A stretch of 64,000 bases of DNA from Leptospira stimsonii (GCF_003545885.1 NZ_QHCT01000004.1:368589-432588); one strand, 5' to 3'. Counted from the first letter of the stretch, positions 38,083-47,362 are shown. Notes: a model not told the origin generated them from the sequence alone. Made by a program: numbers and translations.

Positions 38083-39564
38083 TTAAGCGATCTCTAAGAT
38101 TCCAAAAGTTACGTCGTCCGGAAAATGATTCGCGAAGGAATGAAGATCGGAACGTAAGCGAGACAACAATTCTTCCGAAGGAAGTTCGGCGTATTTCTGA
38201 AACGTTTCCACAAGGCGATCGTCCCCGAATTGTTCTTTGGTAGGACTTTCCGCGTCTAAGATCCCATCCGTGTAAATGAGAATCTTGTCCCCCGGTTCGG
38301 TTCTAATTTTAAGAACCTTGTAAGGATCGGGAATCCCGATTCCCAAAACGAATCCGGTCGAATTCAAGGTGAGAATCGTTTTCTTGTTCTTACGGAAATA
38401 GTAGATCGGATTGTGGCCGGCGCTACAGAAGTAGGCGGAGCCGTCCTTTTCAAAGAGAAAAAAGATTCCCGTGGCGAAAAAGGTGCCTTGTAGAGTTTCG
38501 AAAAGATTGTCGCTGAGTCGATTGAATACCTCGGCCGGATTGATCGTTTCTTTCAGAATATCCTGCATATTGTAGTGAATGATAGAAGTGATCAAGGCCG
38601 CCGAAACCCCGTGGCCCGTCGCATCCGCCAAGAAGAATGCCGTGCGAGCCTCGTTGATTTCGATAATGTCGTAGATATCTCCGCTGACCTCCCGCATCGG
38701 TTGGTAATGAACGTTTGCGTGGATCAAACGAAATTGTTTTCTTTTTCCGGGAAGAAAACATTCCTGAACGTTCTTTCCGATTTCTAACTCCGTTTGGATC
38801 TGTGTATTTTTGAGATGAAGCGCATCAAACTGCGAAGCGATCTGTTCCGCCATTCCGTTGAACGTATTTCCTAACGCATCCAGCTCGTCTTGGGCCGATT
38901 GATTCCAAGAAACCCTGGCATTCAAATCTCCGGTGGCCATCGTTTCACTGACTTCTTTGAGAAGAAAAAGACGGATAAAGATCTTACGATAGAGAAAGAT
39001 TCCAAAAAGAATATGAAAACCGAACCCCCAAACGAGCAGAAGTCCGAGCTGAATATAAAGGGAGCGAAGACGATCGATCATTTCCCGCATTTTGATTTCG
39101 GAGATGAGGAACGTCTTCGGGTTGAGAAAAAAAATCAGATGAACAATGAATTGATCCGAATCCAATTCGATATCGTAAGAAGTGTTGAGCGCCGCTTTTG
39201 CGCTTGAAATCTTACTCAATTTTGATTTGAGATCGGAGAATGGGGAAACCGCGCCGTTGGAGAGAAGTGTTTTAGTTTTTTCAAGCGAAGTATCTTCGAT
39301 CTCTAAAACGGTAAAATTGGTGAGACCGATGCTAAAAAGTTTACTCTGAAATTCGTTGATCTGAGAAGAATTTTGATAATCGACATTGCCGAACGATTCT
39401 ATCTTTTTGAGAATTTCTCTCGCGACTCGATCCGATTCCAGAGTAAAATTCGAAATCAAAAGGTCGGTTTGATTTTCGAAAATCATAACCGCGACAAACG
39501 TAAGGTTCACCACGGTTAGGATCGTATAAATGACGATAATCTGTAATCGAAGAGACTTCTTCAT
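38083..39564 (-). CDS. Membrane SpoIIE/RsbU-type protein phosphatase with HAMP
   Basis: 493 residues from the ATG at 39564. Two membrane helices (about 8-28 and 165-190) enclose an extracytoplasmic sensor region. A HAMP domain follows (LLKEVSETMATGDLNARVSW), then a PP2C/SpoIIE phosphatase domain: MREVSGDIYDII, FFLADATGHGVSAAL and LIYTDGILDAES carry the metal-binding Asp residues. It should dephosphorylate a STAS antagonist such as the one at 35239 when activated, and so release a sigma factor. It heads the four-gene operon and lies 68 bp behind the RND gene. Confidence 0.92.
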   Translation of the reverse strand: MKKSLRLQIIVIYTILTVVNLTFVAVMIFENQTDLLISNFTLESDRVAREILKKIESFGNVDYQNSSQINEFQSKLFSIGLTNFTVLEIEDTSLEKTKTLLSNGAVSPFSDLKSKLSKISSAKAALNTSYDIELDSDQFIVHLIFFLNPKTFLISEIKMREMIDRLRSLYIQLGLLLVWGFGFHILFGIFLYRKIFIRLFLLKEVSETMATGDLNARVSWNQSAQDELDALGNTFNGMAEQIASQFDALHLKNTQIQTELEIGKNVQECFLPGKRKQFRLIHANVHYQPMREVSGDIYDIIEINEARTAFFLADATGHGVSAALITSIIHYNMQDILKETINPAEVFNRLSDNLFETLQGTFFATGIFFLFEKDGSAYFCSAGHNPIYYFRKNKKTILTLNSTGFVLGIGIPDPYKVLKIRTEPGDKILIYTDGILDAESPTKEQFGDDRLVETFQKYAELPSEELLSRLRSDLHSFANHFPDDVTFGILEIA

Positions 39565-39632
39565 GACCAAGATAGATTATCGTTTTTAAATTTTCAAAAA
39601 TCATTGCATTCTATAAATTGGATTCTTTTGTT

Positions 39633-42600
39633 TCATTGGATCGAATGCAAAGTTGATTCCGTTTCGGAGTGTAATTCTTCCATTCGATTCTTTCCTAAGA
39701 ACCAATAGTAGAGCGTTGGAACCGCAAATCGACTGAGAATCGTCGCCGCAATTTCCCCGAAGATCAGAGAAACGGCGAGTCCTTGGAAGATCGGATCCAA
39801 GAGCATGATCGCGCTTCCGACGACGACAGCGGACGCGGTGAGAAGCATGGGTCGAAATCGAACTACGCCTGCGTCGATCACCGCTTGTTTGAGCGGTTTT
39901 CCCAAACGAATCTCGGATTCGATAAAGTCCACGAGAATGATCGAATTTCGAACGATGATTCCCGCGCCCGCGATAAAACCGATCATCGATGTTGCGGTAA
40001 AATAGGCTCCCGTAAACCAATGTCCCGGTAGAATCCCGATCAAAGAGATAGGGATCGGCGCCATGATGATCAGCGGAAGGAAATAATTTTTAAACCAACC
40101 GAGAACGAGGACATAGATGAGAATCATCACAAGAGCGAAGGCTCCTCCCAAATCTCGGAAGACTTCGTATGTGATAAACCATTCTCCGTCCCATTTTACG
40201 AAAACTTGATCGGTGTTTCGCGGAGTTTCCGCCGTTCCGGTCGGGTAGTGTATCTTCGGCGCCAATTTGAGAATTCCATAGACCGGCGCTTCCTCTGCTC
40301 CGTAAAACTCGCTCGTGACGTATTCCACTGATCGCAAGTTCTTTCGGTTTAACGTAAGATTCTCACGAATATAAGAATTATTTAATACACTTTCGGAAGG
40401 AATCGATCCGCTTTCCAACGAAGAAACCGTCATCGGACGAAACGGCGCCTGAGAGGAACGAATTCGATCCGCAACCGATAGATCTACAGTGATTTCTTCC
40501 GGATGAATCGCTTCGGATAGGGAAAGAATCGGCGTCTCGGAAAAAAGAAACTGTCCGTCTCTCGCGATCGTTTCCGAACGTACTCCCAACACTCCTCCGA
40601 GATTGGAATCAAACGGATAGACGATCTTCGGTCTTCCCGCCCTCAAACTCGAATCCAGATCGATGACTCCTTCCTGTTCGGAAAGAATTTTATGAATTTC
40701 GAATGCGGTTTTCTTTCGTTCCGTTTCGTTCGGTCCGTAGACCTCGGCTACGAACGTGGCGAGTACGGGAGGTCCGGGAGGAATCTCCAAGACCTTTGTG
40801 ATCGCGTTCTCCATTCTTCCGAAATTAGCGATCTCTTCACGCAATGACTCGATGATCTCGTGACTTTTGATCGATCGATGTTCCTTGGATTTGAGAACGA
40901 CGTGAAGATCGATCTGCCAATCCGATTTTCTAAGAAAGCTGTGTTTGACCATTCCCGAAAAGGAGAAGGGAGCCGCTTCTCCTCCGAAAATTTGTACCTT
41001 CTCTACATTCTCATTCTTTAATATTCCTTCCGCGAGAATTTTGGAACGATCGATACTTTTGGAAAGGGGAGTTTTCGGATCAAAGTCGATCAACACCTGA
41101 AACTCGTCTTTATCGTCGAAAGGAAGCATCTTCACCTTTACCGCTTTGAACGCGACCAAGGAGGAAGCGAGTAGAAGAAGTCCCACGATCCCGACTCCGA
41201 ATTTGAGGGAATTCACTTTCGATGCGAGCAACCAGTCGACTACCCGTATGTAAATTCGATCCAGTTTGGAAATTTTTTCTTTCTCGGAATGTGAGTGAGT
41301 CGTTTTCAAAAGTCGAACACTGATCCAAGGAGTTACGATAAACGCGACCAATAAGGAAAGAAGCATCGCAAGACTCGCTCCGACGGGGATCGGTTTCATA
41401 TACGGACCCATCAGCCCTCTCACGAACGCCATAGGAAGAATCGCCGCGATCACGGTAAACGTCGCGAGAATCGTCGGATTCCCCACTTCGGAAACGGCTT
41501 CGATCGTGGATTCTAAGATTCCTCGTTTTGGATTTTCTTTCAGGTGTCGTTCTATGTTTTCGACGACCACGATCGCGTCGTCGACCAGGATTCCTATCGA
41601 GAAGATAAGAGCGAATAACGTGACACGGTTGAGCGTATAACCTAAAAAGTAATAAAGAGCCAAGGTCAATGCCAGCGTTACCGGAATCGCCACTGAAACC
41701 ACAATGGAAGCCCGAAAACCCATCCAGAGTGCGATTAGGATGCTGACTGAAATTGTCGCGATCAAAAGATGTTCGATCAATTCTTTCGACTTTGCATCCG
41801 CTGTGGAACCGTAGTCTCGGATCACGGACATCTTTACGTCTTGCGGAAGACGCTTTCCGAAACTTTCCGCTCTTTCTAAAAGTTCTTGGGATAGAGGGAC
41901 CACGTTCGTTCCTTTTCTTTTGGAGAAGCTGATTGTGACCGAGTTTTTTTCTTTTCCGTCGATGGTTTTATCGTAGAGAATGGATTGTTTATTTCTTTCC
42001 TGCGCACCCTCCGCAATTTCAGCGACGTCTGAAACTCGGATCACACGCCCTCCGCGTTGTGCAACCGGAAGAGAACTTACGTCCTGTAACTTGGAAATCG
42101 TCGTTCCCACTTCTACGTCGTATTTTTTTTCCTTTCCCCAGTTTTGTCCGACCGGAAGAAACGTATCGTTGAGTTTTAAGGCATTGGCTATGTCGGAGAT
42201 GCTGATCCCGGAGCGATTCATTCGAGAAGGGTCTGCGATTACACGAACGGAACGTTTTCTGCCTCCCAAAAGTTCAACCTTGGAAAGATCCGGAGTTCCG
42301 GAAAGATCTCTTGCTAAAGGAGCGACTAACGTTCGTAAGGAGTAATCGTCTCTCTGATCGGAGCTAAACGATAGCGCTAAAAAAGGGACGTCGTCGATCG
42401 TCAAGGATCGAACGGTCGCCGGTGCCACGTTAGGCGGTAACTCTCTTTGGACTTCCATGAGTTTGTGGTGAATTTTTACGAGAGAGGGTTCCAAGGGTTG
42501 TCCGACTTCGAAACGAACGGTGACGATCGCACCATGATCACTACTTGCGGAGTAGACGTATTCTACACCTTCCAAGCCCCAAACCGCTCTTTCAACTGGT

Positions 42601-42827
42601 TCGGTGACTTTGCGTTCCACTTCGTAACGGCTAAAACCGGGAGCGGAAAGTTGAATGTCGATCATCGGAACCGAGATCTGTGGTTCTTCTTCCTTCGGAG
42701 TCAGAAAGACCGCGATGATTCCTAAAAAGAGACTCGAGAAGATAAGAATCGGAGTGAGTTTGGAATGAACAAACGCGAGTGCAATCCTCCCCGCGAAACC
42801 TGTCTTCTGTGTTTGTTTATCTTTCAT
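39633..42827 (-). CDS. RND-family efflux pump inner-membrane subunit
   Basis: 1064 residues, the full length of RND permeases, with the duplicated 12-helix plan and two large periplasmic loops. The proton-relay motif GILVDDAIVVVENIERH is at about residue 412-428. The start has the typical FLTPKEEEPQISVPMIDI segment of pumps in the AcrB/MexB superfamily. It works with an outer-membrane TolC channel, encoded immediately upstream with an 11-bp overlap. No periplasmic adaptor gene is present in the operon, which is unusual. The substrate is unknown; the operon is preceded by CsoR-type operator sites. Confidence 0.92.
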   Translation of the reverse strand: MKDKQTQKTGFAGRIALAFVHSKLTPILIFSSLFLGIIAVFLTPKEEEPQISVPMIDIQLSAPGFSRYEVERKVTEPVERAVWGLEGVEYVYSASSDHGAIVTVRFEVGQPLEPSLVKIHHKLMEVQRELPPNVAPATVRSLTIDDVPFLALSFSSDQRDDYSLRTLVAPLARDLSGTPDLSKVELLGGRKRSVRVIADPSRMNRSGISISDIANALKLNDTFLPVGQNWGKEKKYDVEVGTTISKLQDVSSLPVAQRGGRVIRVSDVAEIAEGAQERNKQSILYDKTIDGKEKNSVTISFSKRKGTNVVPLSQELLERAESFGKRLPQDVKMSVIRDYGSTADAKSKELIEHLLIATISVSILIALWMGFRASIVVSVAIPVTLALTLALYYFLGYTLNRVTLFALIFSIGILVDDAIVVVENIERHLKENPKRGILESTIEAVSEVGNPTILATFTVIAAILPMAFVRGLMGPYMKPIPVGASLAMLLSLLVAFIVTPWISVRLLKTTHSHSEKEKISKLDRIYIRVVDWLLASKVNSLKFGVGIVGLLLLASSLVAFKAVKVKMLPFDDKDEFQVLIDFDPKTPLSKSIDRSKILAEGILKNENVEKVQIFGGEAAPFSFSGMVKHSFLRKSDWQIDLHVVLKSKEHRSIKSHEIIESLREEIANFGRMENAITKVLEIPPGPPVLATFVAEVYGPNETERKKTAFEIHKILSEQEGVIDLDSSLRAGRPKIVYPFDSNLGGVLGVRSETIARDGQFLFSETPILSLSEAIHPEEITVDLSVADRIRSSQAPFRPMTVSSLESGSIPSESVLNNSYIRENLTLNRKNLRSVEYVTSEFYGAEEAPVYGILKLAPKIHYPTGTAETPRNTDQVFVKWDGEWFITYEVFRDLGGAFALVMILIYVLVLGWFKNYFLPLIIMAPIPISLIGILPGHWFTGAYFTATSMIGFIAGAGIIVRNSIILVDFIESEIRLGKPLKQAVIDAGVVRFRPMLLTASAVVVGSAIMLLDPIFQGLAVSLIFGEIAATILSRFAVPTLYYWFLGKNRMEELHSETESTLHSIQ

Positions 42828-44247
42828 TGGAATTTCCTCTTTTTGAGTAGATGGAGAGCTCGCCTCGAATTCTCAGATATTCCGATTCGGAAGCGGTTTT
42901 CATTTTGAGAAGTTGGACCATCGCCGAAAAGGATTCCGCGAGTTGAGGTGCTTGGATGGTTCCGTTGCGGAAAAGTTTTTGAGAAACCTGTAATTGCTCC
43001 TCTTGGATTCGGACCGATTCATAGATCGATTTAAGGTTTTCCGAAAGTGTTTTTTCCTGTTGGAGAAGAATTCTAAAATTACTTTCCTCTCTGAGTTTAA
43101 TCTCTTCGGATTTTTTTTTCGCTCCTTCTGCCTTCACTTTTGCTTCGTCTAACGCGCCTATGTCGGTCGGACTTAAAAGATTCATTTGCAGATAGATGCC
43201 GGCGTTGTAAGAATTTGCAAAATTTCGATTCCCGTCGTATGCATACGTTTCCGCGTAGGCCGCCACTTTGGGTAAGAATTTGGATTTTTCCGAATTCACG
43301 GATTCTTTCGCTCCGTCCGCATAAGCCGAATAAGCATCCGAGAGAGGAGTATGACCTGATTCTTGTTCGCCCGGAAGAGGAAGATATTCTTCCACAAACT
43401 TAAGGAGAGTGTTCTTTTTCGGTTTAAAATCCTCGGGAAGATCAACGGCGAGAAAGTGAAGAGTTTCGTCTGCGCTTTGTCGAACGGTCTCCTGTTCTTT
43501 TTTAGAAACATCTAATATAAGTTGTAATGACTTCAGCGCCAAGGATCCGGAAAACCCCACGAGGTTGGAGCGGTTCCCTAACTGATATTGGTTTAGGAAG
43601 TCGGAGATTTTACGATGAAGATTTTCAGCGATCTTTCCGTTTTCTTCGGCAAGAAGAATGGATTGATAAGCGACAGCGGCGTTCGAATATTCGCGAAAAC
43701 GAATGTATTTTTCTTCTGCGTGAACGGCGTTCAATCGTTTCTCTTGTATAAGGGATGCGGATGATTTCCCTCCGCCTTCATAAAGAGGAAGTTCTATTCC
43801 CAAGGTCCCTCGGGCGTAGGTTTGAGAGCCCGGATTGTTCAGTGTGTCTTTTGCGAAAATATTCGCGGTATTCGAATTCAAACCGGTGTAGGGTTGATTA
43901 TTCGTATCCAAAAAATTGGAAGGTTGAGAACGAACGCTCGCAGTGGAGAAGTCCGATTGAGTCGCCGATCTTTGTCCGAGTTTCCCCATAAAATTCAGAG
44001 CAGGATCGTTTGTCTGATAGGAACGAACATCGGCGTAAATTTTTGGGAGCCAGTGTTTTTTAGCACGATCCTTCGAGATTTCCGTGGCTTGGACTTCCAG
44101 AGCTTTCGATTTTAAGTTGGGGGCCTGCGTTTGAATTTTAGTCCATACTTCCGAAAATTCAAGAACGCTATCGGCGTAAACCTCGCCCCAAAAGGGCGAG
44201 GCGAAAAAGGCGAAAAGAATCGGAAGAATTCCTGAAAAGGATTTCAT
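42817..44247 (-). CDS. TolC-family outer-membrane efflux protein
   Basis: 476 residues. A signal peptide (about 1-25, ending near VYADS) and two halves rich in coiled-coil helix, as in OEP channels; the first repeat starts SEVWTKIQTQAPNLKSKALE and the second around PLSDAYSAYADGAKESVNSE. It would form the outer-membrane exit duct for the RND pump downstream. Its start overlaps the DUF2892 stop by 4 bases, and its stop overlaps the RND start by 11 bases. Confidence 0.9.
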   Translation of the reverse strand: MKSFSGILPILFAFFASPFWGEVYADSVLEFSEVWTKIQTQAPNLKSKALEVQATEISKDRAKKHWLPKIYADVRSYQTNDPALNFMGKLGQRSATQSDFSTASVRSQPSNFLDTNNQPYTGLNSNTANIFAKDTLNNPGSQTYARGTLGIELPLYEGGGKSSASLIQEKRLNAVHAEEKYIRFREYSNAAVAYQSILLAEENGKIAENLHRKISDFLNQYQLGNRSNLVGFSGSLALKSLQLILDVSKKEQETVRQSADETLHFLAVDLPEDFKPKKNTLLKFVEEYLPLPGEQESGHTPLSDAYSAYADGAKESVNSEKSKFLPKVAAYAETYAYDGNRNFANSYNAGIYLQMNLLSPTDIGALDEAKVKAEGAKKKSEEIKLREESNFRILLQQEKTLSENLKSIYESVRIQEEQLQVSQKLFRNGTIQAPQLAESFSAMVQLLKMKTASESEYLRIRGELSIYSKRGNSNER

Positions 44248-44468
44248 CTCCTTTCTCCTTGAATCTCACGAAGAGAGGGGATTCCGAAACTTTTTAAGAT
44301 CAGCGACATCGGACAAAAGCCCGCGAATGCAAAGAGGATCATATTGATTCCTACGAGGAAATTCAATAGGAAACCCCAAGGGTTCACGAGTAGTCCCAAA
44401 GTAACGCCTATCAAAGATACGGTGCCTGCTATCAAAAAAAGTAGCCTTTCTCTATACCAACGGTTCAT
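44244..44468 (-). CDS. DUF2892 membrane protein
   Basis: 74 residues: two membrane helices with the typical DUF2892 pattern ERLLFLIAGTVSLIGVTLG, NPWGFLLNFLVGINMILFAF and the end FCPMSLILKSFGI. The same module forms the membrane part of rhodanese YgaP and is frequent in sulfur- or metal-responsive operons. It is the first gene of the DUF2892-TolC-RND operon. The ATG at 44468 follows AAGGAG, with two operator-like palindromes just upstream. Confidence 0.85.
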   Translation of the reverse strand: MNRWYRERLLFLIAGTVSLIGVTLGLLVNPWGFLLNFLVGINMILFAFAGFCPMSLILKSFGIPSLREIQGERR

Positions 44469-44480
44469 CTCATTCTCCTT

Positions 44481-44506
44481 AGTATATACCCTGTGGGGTA
44501 TATACT
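44481..44506. promoter_or_regulatory. CsoR-type operator site 1
   Basis: Perfect 11-bp arms AGTATATACCC and GGGTATATACT around a TGTG centre. The site covers the probable -10 of the DUF2892 operon (TATACT on the minus strand), 13 bp from the start codon. Confidence 0.7.
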
Positions 44507-44513
44507 AATTGAC

Positions 44514-44529
44514 ATACCCACAGGGGTAT
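44514..44529. promoter_or_regulatory. CsoR-type operator site 2
   Basis: ATACCC, 4-bp centre ACAG, GGGTAT: the same core and spacing as site 1, 33 bp centre-to-centre upstream, near the probable -35. Confidence 0.6.
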
Positions 44530-44833
44530 ATGTTTTTGAAAAGAGATATTTTAATTCTAAAATTTAAGAATTAGAGCTTTTGAGGGAAGAGGGGAATGGA
44601 TTCGGTATTTGACTCGAGTTGTGCACAGAAATCGAACCTGATGGGGGATACAGTAGTAGAGGCTTTCGTTGAGGCCTTATTCTACATCTTCTCCAACAAA
44701 CCTCGAAGAAAAAGGATGAGGAATCGATTGAAACGAGCGGATCCAGGAATTTAAAATCGAAACTTAGGATAGGTAGAAGTCTATAGAAGCCTCAAAAGAG
44801 CCTTTCGAATCGGTTTAGAGAAGAATTTTTTGA
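44530..44833. other. Gene-free interval between the pump operon and the CsoR-like gene
   Basis: About 300 bp, AT-rich near 44540-44580. No frame or strong hairpin stands out. It probably contains the end of the repressor transcript. Confidence 0.4.
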
Positions 44834-45097
44834 TCAAAGGAAAAAAGCGGCTTTGATCGCAGTTCGAATGTTTTCCATATTCGGCTTTTTCTTATTCTCC
44901 GTTAGACAACGATCCATATATTCCTGCACGTATGCTTCACCGAATTTTTTGATCGCTTGGCTCGCGGCCTTTAATAGGAGGAGAGTTTTTTCGCAGTCCA
45001 TCGAATCGTTAAGAAGCCCTTTTTCCACTGCGTCGAGTTGTCCTTTGATCCTGTGGATTCGATTGATCAGAAGTTTGGTGTCGTTTTGATTCGTCAT
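44834..45097 (-). CDS. CsoR/FrmR-family metal- or persulfide-sensing repressor
   Basis: 87 residues from the ATG at 45097. The all-helical family pattern is clear: LLINRIHRIKGQLDAVEKGL, DCEKTLLLLKAASQAIKKFG, ENIRTAIKAAFFL. Copper CsoR uses Cys-His-Cys ligands; here the aligned residues are Cys35, Tyr60 and Cys64, so the His is missing. Persulfide sensors of the CstR type keep the two Cys without the His, so a reactive-sulfur inducer is plausible. The operator site 3 overlaps its promoter, and matching sites precede the DUF2892-TolC-RND operon, suggesting that this protein represses both. Confidence 0.85.
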   Translation of the reverse strand: MTNQNDTKLLINRIHRIKGQLDAVEKGLLNDSMDCEKTLLLLKAASQAIKKFGEAYVQEYMDRCLTENKKKPNMENIRTAIKAAFFL

Positions 45098-45103
45098 AGC
45101 CAA

Positions 45104-45119
45104 ATACCATACGGGGTAT
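45104..45119. promoter_or_regulatory. CsoR-type operator site 3 (autoregulatory)
   Basis: ATACCA, 4-bp centre TACG, GGGTAT: one mismatch to the core in sites 1 and 2, same spacing, only 7 bp upstream of the repressor ATG. A -35-like TTGACG lies at 45131-45126 on the minus strand. Confidence 0.6.
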
Positions 45120-45271
45120 ATAGGGCGTCAATTGAAATTCTCCACCTTAGTAGTCTTCTGACCCGCCGCGCGCGGCTTATAAGAAACGGATTACAAGAAA
45201 GGAACGTTCAAAAGAATTAAAAATGGAGATGAGGAAGAATTCGAAATTCTTAAAATCCCCGAGTTTCTATT

Positions 45272-45871
45272 TCAAAGAGATTTGGAGGAGGGAGAATGGA
45301 AAATCGCATCTACGAGTACGGGAAGGTCGTCTAACGCCGAAATTTTTCCGGTAAGTTTCCATGTATGAAGAACGCCTTCGTAACAGGCGAAGACCCTTCT
45401 TGCGAGAAGTTTCGGATCGGTATTCATCGAGATCAAACCTTTCTTTTGCCATTCTCCCAAATAAGAAGTTAGGATTTCGATCGTTTTTAGGGACACTCTT
45501 TTTGCCTCTTCCGAAATGGAGTGGGACGTGGAGGCAATCTGTGCAACTGTGTTCGCCATTGGACAACCGGCGAAGCTACTGTTTCGTGTTTGTCTTCTTA
45601 AGATTTGAGTCCAAGCGCGAATGAATTCTTGAGGATCGGAGGATCTTGATTTTAATTTTTCCAAAAGGACAAGTTGTTCTTCTCCATAGAATTCGATGTA
45701 GGCGCGACCTAAATCGTCTTTGGATGGGAAGTGATCGTAGAAACTCGCCTTTGCCGTTTTCGATTCTTGGATGATTTGATTGATTCCGGTATTTCCATAA
45801 CCTTGTGATTGAAAGAGTCGAACTGCGGTCTCTAAAATTCTTGATTTTGGGCCGGATTCTCTACTTGACAT
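45272..45871 (-). CDS. TetR-family repressor
   Basis: 199 residues. N-terminal HTH: ILETAVRLFQSQGYGNTGIN, then IIQESKTAKASFYDHFPSKD, the TetR signature. The C-terminal part, LVLLEKLKSRSSDPQEFIRA then SSFAGCPMANTVAQIA, matches the TetR_C group that often controls nitroreductases or quinone reductases. It is divergent from a nitroreductase gene; a palindrome in the 106-bp interval is its likely operator. Confidence 0.92.
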   Translation of the reverse strand: MSSRESGPKSRILETAVRLFQSQGYGNTGINQIIQESKTAKASFYDHFPSKDDLGRAYIEFYGEEQLVLLEKLKSRSSDPQEFIRAWTQILRRQTRNSSFAGCPMANTVAQIASTSHSISEEAKRVSLKTIEILTSYLGEWQKKGLISMNTDPKLLARRVFACYEGVLHTWKLTGKISALDDLPVLVDAIFHSPSSKSL

Positions 45872-45898
45872 TCTTCATTCCCTTTGTTGAAATAGTAG

Positions 45899-45912
45899 AC
45901 AGACTTGTCTGT
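45899..45912. promoter_or_regulatory. TetR operator palindrome
   Basis: ACAGAC-TT-GTCTGT, midway between the TetR and nitroreductase start codons, in a TAGACAGACTTGTCTG context typical of TetR-family sites. Confidence 0.65.
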
Positions 45913-45977
45913 TCCGCTCTTCTTTCTTTCATTGAATCGGAGGAATTCGGATAAGGCAAGTCCAATTTGGAGTTTTT

Positions 45978-46688
45978 ATGTCATCAAATGAAACCAGAGA
46001 AACCGATTTTTTAAACGTCGCCGGGGTGGCAAAGAGCGTGGAAGAGGCCGTACTCACTCGACATAGCATTCGAGATTACGAATCAAAACCGATCGAAGAG
46101 GGTATCTTGCAAGACTTGTTTCAGAAATCGCTCCGAGCGCCGAGCTGGAAGAATAGTCAACCTTGGAAGGTTCATGTCGTAAGCGGAGCGAGAAGAGAAA
46201 CGATGGCGAAGCTTCTCGTCGAAAGGGCAAAGAAGGGAGAACCGGTTCCCGATACGATCTGGCCGGCTTCTTTTCCGGCGAATGCAAAGAAAAGAATGTT
46301 CGATCTTGGAATGAAGATCTATGGAGTCGCCGGAATCGAGCGAAAGGATAAGGATGCGAGGGATCATTTTATGCTTCGGAATTTCGAATTCTTCGGAGCG
46401 CCGACTGCGGTGTTTATCACAACCGAGTTTGATTTGAATTTTTATATCGCGCTTGATATCGGATGTTATCTCAATACCTTGATGTTGCTCGCGCGAGGTT
46501 ACGGCTTAGGGTCCGTTCCGCAGGCGGCATTATCCGCGTTTCCGGAAGTGGTGAGATCGGAGTTGAATCTTTCCGAATCGGAGAAAGTTGTTTGCGGTTT
46601 GAGTCTCGGTTATCCAAAGGCTGATTCCAATCTCAATCGATTCCATACTCCCAGAGAAGCTTCGGGAGAACTCCTCAAGTTTTACTGA
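45978..46688 (+). CDS. Nitroreductase-family FMN oxidoreductase
   Basis: 236 residues. Opening motif AVLTRHSIRDYESKPI, then LRAPSWKNSQPWKVHVVSG with the FMN-phosphate-binding Arg/His-Ser and Ser-Gln-Pro-Trp; later GYGLGSVPQAAL and VVCGLSLGYP, the usual nitroreductase end. It would reduce nitro compounds or quinones with NAD(P)H. The divergent TetR gene probably represses it until a toxic substrate appears. Confidence 0.92.
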   Translation: MSSNETRETDFLNVAGVAKSVEEAVLTRHSIRDYESKPIEEGILQDLFQKSLRAPSWKNSQPWKVHVVSGARRETMAKLLVERAKKGEPVPDTIWPASFPANAKKRMFDLGMKIYGVAGIERKDKDARDHFMLRNFEFFGAPTAVFITTEFDLNFYIALDIGCYLNTLMLLARGYGLGSVPQAALSAFPEVVRSELNLSESEKVVCGLSLGYPKADSNLNRFHTPREASGELLKFY

Positions 46689-47191
46689 AGGAACGTTTTT
46701 CTCTTTGGTAAGAATGAGTGGTCCGGAAAGTAAAAAAGTAAATTATAATAAACTAAATAACTAATTTATCTTGTTGGGGCAAGGGAAAGAAATTTTTGCG
46801 AAGTTCTTCGAGTGAGCCAATTCGGGGAGTTTTTGTAGGAGTTCCGACCAAGCTTAGGAACCGTTTTAGCTTGCAAAAAGAAGAATTTTCTGATAGTGGA
46901 ATGTCAGCCGGAGATTTTCCCGCCACCTTCCTCCTCCACCCAAAACTCAGCGCGGCACTCTCTACGGATCGCGCCGCAGGGTGGGGTGCGCGACTTCGAC
47001 GGGGATGTCGGAGTTCCGACGGAGGAATCTTAGGATTTCGATCTTCTTTTTTTGGTCGATCGTTTCTCGATGTGGAACTCGTCGCTGTGATTCCGATTCC
47101 TCCGAAAACTCTTATTTCTCGGAGGAAATTTTGCAAGTTTGAAGCAAGAATGTTTTTGAACCGGAGAATTTGAATTTTTCGATCCGCTTGC
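46689..47191. repeat. Gene-free region with dispersed repeat unit
   Basis: Holds a GTAGGAGTTCC element at about 46834-46849, the unit TTTTCCCGCC...CCTCCACCC...CAGGGTGGGG at about 46913-46985, and a GTCGGA-GT-TCCGAC palindrome at 47007-47020. The same combination recurs at 50587-50715. Long frames on both strands cross it but look accidental (Arg/Ser/Pro-rich). Confidence 0.6.
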
Positions 47192-47362
47192 TCAATGAAG
47201 AAGCGTGATAGAACGACCGATGTATCCGACTACGGTTAGAAGGACCAGAAAAACTCCGAACGAGAGGAGCGCTATGCTCAGTCCCGTCGGGGTGTCCCAG
47301 CTATACCACTTTCCGAGCGAAAGCTTGACGGAATCTTCGATTTCTTTGCTTTGTAAATTCAT
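47192..47362 (-). CDS. Small single-helix membrane protein
   Basis: 56 residues from the ATG at 47362 with AGGAG 7 nt upstream. A polar start (MNLQSKEIEDSVKLSLGKWY) and one membrane helix (TGLSIALLSFGVFLVLLTVV). No family is recognised. A promoter on the minus strand (TTGACA 47446-47441, TAAGAT 47423-47418, 17-bp spacer) drives it, and the -10 lies inside the palindrome next to the MarR gene, so MarR control is likely. Confidence 0.6.
   Translation of the reverse strand: MNLQSKEIEDSVKLSLGKWYSWDTPTGLSIALLSFGVFLVLLTVVGYIGRSITLLH

Noticed and set aside
41980..42725. Plus-strand frames opposite the RND gene
   Set aside because: They are mirror frames of a strongly conserved gene and show no independent coding signs.
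46753..47173. Two overlapping frames of about 125 codons on opposite strands
   Set aside because: They cross the dispersed repeats, are rich in Arg, Ser and Pro, and lack ribosome sites.
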